From Tubulanus polymorphus (Eukaryota; Nemertea; Palaeonemertea; Tubulaniformes; Tubulanidae), in contig NC_134028.1 of assembly GCF_964204645.1 (NCBI RefSeq), positions 2,356,001-2,420,000 of the forward strand: 64,000 bases of DNA, given 5' to 3'. Positions 61,235-64,000 of the stretch are shown piece by piece. The translations under genes were made by a program, and so were the position numbers. Under the pieces are notes generated by a model. The model worked only from the letters and a program-made list of their open reading frames with translations, was not told the DNA's origin and made no database searches. Positions within the stretch are counted from its first letter, which is position 1. The number at the start of each line of letters is the position of its first letter.

Positions 61235-61241
61235 CTGTTGT
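61189..61241. repeat. (CTG/TTG)n trinucleotide repeat
   Basis: About 17 triplets, mostly CTG (GCTGCTG) with TTG interruptions, in non-coding DNA with no exon evidence on either strand. Confidence 0.9.
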
Positions 61242-62505
61242 TCATATTTTTATCATGAATCTCAAGGCGCATTGATATTTACCATGAAGTGAAATTATAA
61301 TTAGTTGCTTTTAACGACTTTCTTGTGATCGGCGACTTCAACAATTGAATTTAATCTCGCTCGGGCCGAGGGCCTGATTTCATTCATTTACCGGCGAGTT
61401 GAACTGTAAATGTAGATTTCGTCGCTATCGGCTACAGTTTCTGTAGTTGTATTTTTCAATTCGTAGTCGAGGAGGTCGGTTAATGTCAGAGATTGAATTA
61501 TTTGATAAGTCTCGCATTAGTTATTGCGGTTGTAATGGACCGTGGCTAAACCTGTGCACACAGGTAACAAATATACAAACACTCGACTCCATTTACGCAC
61601 CTTAAATCAACAGTTTGATACGACAGAGAGGAGATATCCTCGGACCTGCCACGGATCTGCCGCGTGGGTTGCAATTGCTCGACTTTTGAATTATTAATAA
61701 AACTATTATGTAACACTCACCATTCATCATTATTCGCATCTAAAGATTTAATTCACTCTCACACTTTATCGGAAGTATTGATTGATGGACACCCTGTATT
61801 TATATAACTTCATTCAACCGTTTCATTGAATATGACTCTAATATTTGCTGTTTTGTGATGGTTCGATGTGACAGCTGCTATCGAAATATGAAATTAACAC
61901 CGAAAATTGAATACTTCAGAATCTTCATCTGTATTTACCTAATCAATTTTTCATCAAAGTTTGAGCTATGAATACCAATAGAGCCTAACATGTATAGTAA
62001 TTGTATGTTCTTAAACATAAATGTTTATACCCATGATGTGAGTTCATTTGGCTCCCACTGTAAAATTTTAATCAACATTCTAAAACCTGCTCGGAATGAG
62101 CGCTCAGTTCCCAATTCCTTTTAACATCCATTTCATTGCGTTACATTTTTAATATCAAAAAATCTTCTTTCTCTATTGGCTGCGTGGGAGAAATTTACTA
62201 TTCAAGGTTGTGGCTTTTTGTCTCATTTTCAGTAATTTTATCGCTAAATCCGAGAGATCGTGACTTCCATTGCGCCAAAAATAGAGAGCTTTTAATGTTA
62301 GGAGTATTAAAATGTTATTTCTGTAGTGTAGCGGGTATTTCTGGTAGCGTTGTCAGCGTACATGCGTGTTAACTCGGTGTTTCTTATACGCAGAGAAAAG
62401 TTAATACACATCGCTGACGTAATGCTCACCATCTTACTGGTCGCCCACTCAATTCTCTTTCGTTGCTCATCAATTTGTTTCGACCTCGAGGACGTCCGTT
62501 CTTTC

Positions 62506-62605
62506 AGTCGTCAGACTCTTTCTCTCCTTCCCTTCCTCTCCTTCCCCTCTGCACCTCCCATCCTCTCTCCCCTCTTTCTACCCCTCCCTCCCTCCTCCCT
62601 CATCT
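62506..62605. repeat. polypyrimidine tract
   Basis: About 95 bp almost wholly C and T on plus (TCTCCTTCCC-type), interrupted by a few A/G. Such mirror-like tracts can form triplex (H-DNA). The Pro/Leu/Ser frames here are by-products. Confidence 0.8.
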
Positions 62606-64000
62606 ACATATATTTGTACTGGCCAATTCTGACTTGACACCGTTGTTGTTATGTTCGTGTACTAGGCCTACCATATGACAAGTCAACCGTCAATAGTGTC
62701 CCCGCCACGAAACTTAACAGTCTTAATGTTGTGATAATGATAGCGCTAAATGTATCATTAAGCTCTCTAATGCAGGTAGTTGTTGTCGTGTTCCTGAGGT
62801 TCTTTTCACCATTTGCATCTGATTAGTAGCGTTCACGTGTGTATTTAGCAACACTGGTTACAAGCAGATTACCGACTGTCTCTTAGTCTGTTACCAGTAG
62901 CGAAATGATTATTACCAATTACGCTTGCTAGTGCGCGTACGTTGACAACAGTAACACCACCATCAGCATCCGTCGCATCAGCAAACTGTCTCATATCAGC
63001 CTCCGCAACAACCGATCTGTGCGTATCTGTTCAGATCTTCTGGACAGTTGTGATTGTTATCTATAGGATTTCCTGTCCGGCCTCGGTGATTCCGCTATTA
63101 TGCAGCTACGTGATATCAGATAATAGATGCTGATATTTTAGTACGGGGCCATCGGTCATTGGCGAATAAGCAGCCGGATTGTGGGAATTGGTGACCAGTC
63201 ATTACGAATATAGTGAACTGTAGCATTTATCCGTTTGGCCAGTCCTAAATTTCTCTAGGGTGACCCGGGTTGACTGAGGCGTACTAAATGGGATGATCGA
63301 AAACCTACCCAAGCGTTCTGGTGTCGCATATGGAAAGGTTACGACACTCAATTTTCAATATTTAGCCCTTGGGAATTTGATCGTTGTGTTCACGTTTCTT
63401 CCCTGAGATGTGAGATTCTCAACGCTGTATTGTATTTCAGGTGCTATATGTTTTTTTCGACCGGAGATCGTTCTTTAATCTTTTTGAAGCCCGATAACAA
63501 CGTCGCGCTACTCTGCGCTATGTGCTGATGAAATATTTGAAACATTTGAAATATTCTATAGATCTTCAACATTAGGGCATTGCTGTTCGTTTGTGCGCGC
63601 AATGTTCTGTAGCCATAGACACAGATTTGAATTATTCTTCGTGCCTTTGACAAAAAGATGCGCTGAAATGATCAAATTGAAATTCATCTTTCGGGATCCA
63701 TGCAGAATATTGCACTTTCATTGATTGCTGTTTCTAATGGCTTCTTGTCAAATGAAGTCACTCTTAATTAGGTGTTTGATTAAATCAATTTATCATCAGT
63801 TTTGCTCGGCATTACTGTCTACATCAATTCTCATCAAATTTATGTAATGTTCTCATTCATTTCGGATTCTATCTTTCGAACCGTTTGACTCTTTGAAGTC
63901 AGACTCCGATTTAAGTGTATAGACATACAAACACAGTAGTCGTAGATTCACCGGGGACTCAATCTCAAGTCAGAGATACAAGAATTGATTCTACATCGAT

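Larger units (their letters stand above)
58597..64000 (+). other. probable first intron of the FOXRED2-like gene
   Basis: No further exon of the gene was recognised in the remaining 5.4 kb. The region holds two TA microsatellites, a foldback element, a CTG tract and a long pyrimidine tract, listed separately. Short frames at 60497-60700 and 62136-62678 have no family or splice support. Confidence 0.5.

Noticed and set aside
62136-62678. Overlapping 71-95-codon plus-strand frames
   Set aside because: Ser/Pro/Leu-rich translations of the polypyrimidine tract and its flanks.

Overview
This is a 64 kb piece of an invertebrate animal nuclear genome. The evidence is spliced genes with GT/AG introns of about 90 bp to 4.6 kb, AT-rich intergenic DNA, many (TA)n microsatellites and minisatellites, foldback and MITE-like elements, and animal-specific gene families: a nuclear receptor, an ELOVL fatty-acid elongase and a FOXRED2-like flavoprotein. 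The families and repeat style suggest a marine lophotrochozoan-like invertebrate, but the window alone does not settle the phylum. There is no prokaryotic, organellar or viral coding region.

Layout. 1-24 kb is repeat-rich: a 27-28 bp tandem repeat at the left edge, a G-rich minisatellite, two inverted copies of a hAT-like MITE (408-607 and 16716-16930), foldback elements (5914-6219, 10379-10584, about 17865-18150), a 0.7 kb minisatellite with higher-order structure (11112-11812) and a MITE nested in another repeat (17955-18092). A few minus-strand stretches look like exons of one or two unrecognised genes (12201-12113, 10067-9899, 8057-8011, 7900-7683, 4200-3969).

24.66-39.02 kb holds the main gene: an eight-exon plus-strand nuclear receptor of 944 aa. 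I assembled it exon by exon; all splice phases agree and the frame closes. It has a C4-C4 DNA-binding domain, a hinge of about 480 residues carried almost entirely by one 1.5 kb exon, and a ligand-binding domain with an AF-2 helix. By eye it is an NR1-class receptor whose ligand-binding domain resembles PPAR, REV-ERB/E75 and E78, but whose zinc-finger linker is unusually long. A gene-free AT-rich stretch with an AU-rich element follows and may be a long 3' UTR ending near 43.3 kb.

44.4-45.5 kb (minus) is a PUFA-type ELOVL elongase, tail-to-tail with the receptor. 48.04-50.05 kb (minus) is a five-exon, 323-residue stand-alone formiminotransferase (FTCD N-domain/FTCDNL1-like). 54.9-58.1 kb has possible exons of an unrecognised minus-strand gene. 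At 58374 a FOXRED2-like gene starts on the plus strand; only its first coding exon is visible, and the rest of the window is probably its first intron. No operon-like cooperation is expected among these genes: they concern transcription, fatty-acid elongation, histidine/folate one-carbon metabolism and ER redox.

The most interesting non-gene signals are a dispersed hairpin family with hammerhead-like sequence boxes, the nested MITE with a CAG target duplication, the minisatellite's higher-order repeat, and a tandem array of nuclear-receptor half-sites.
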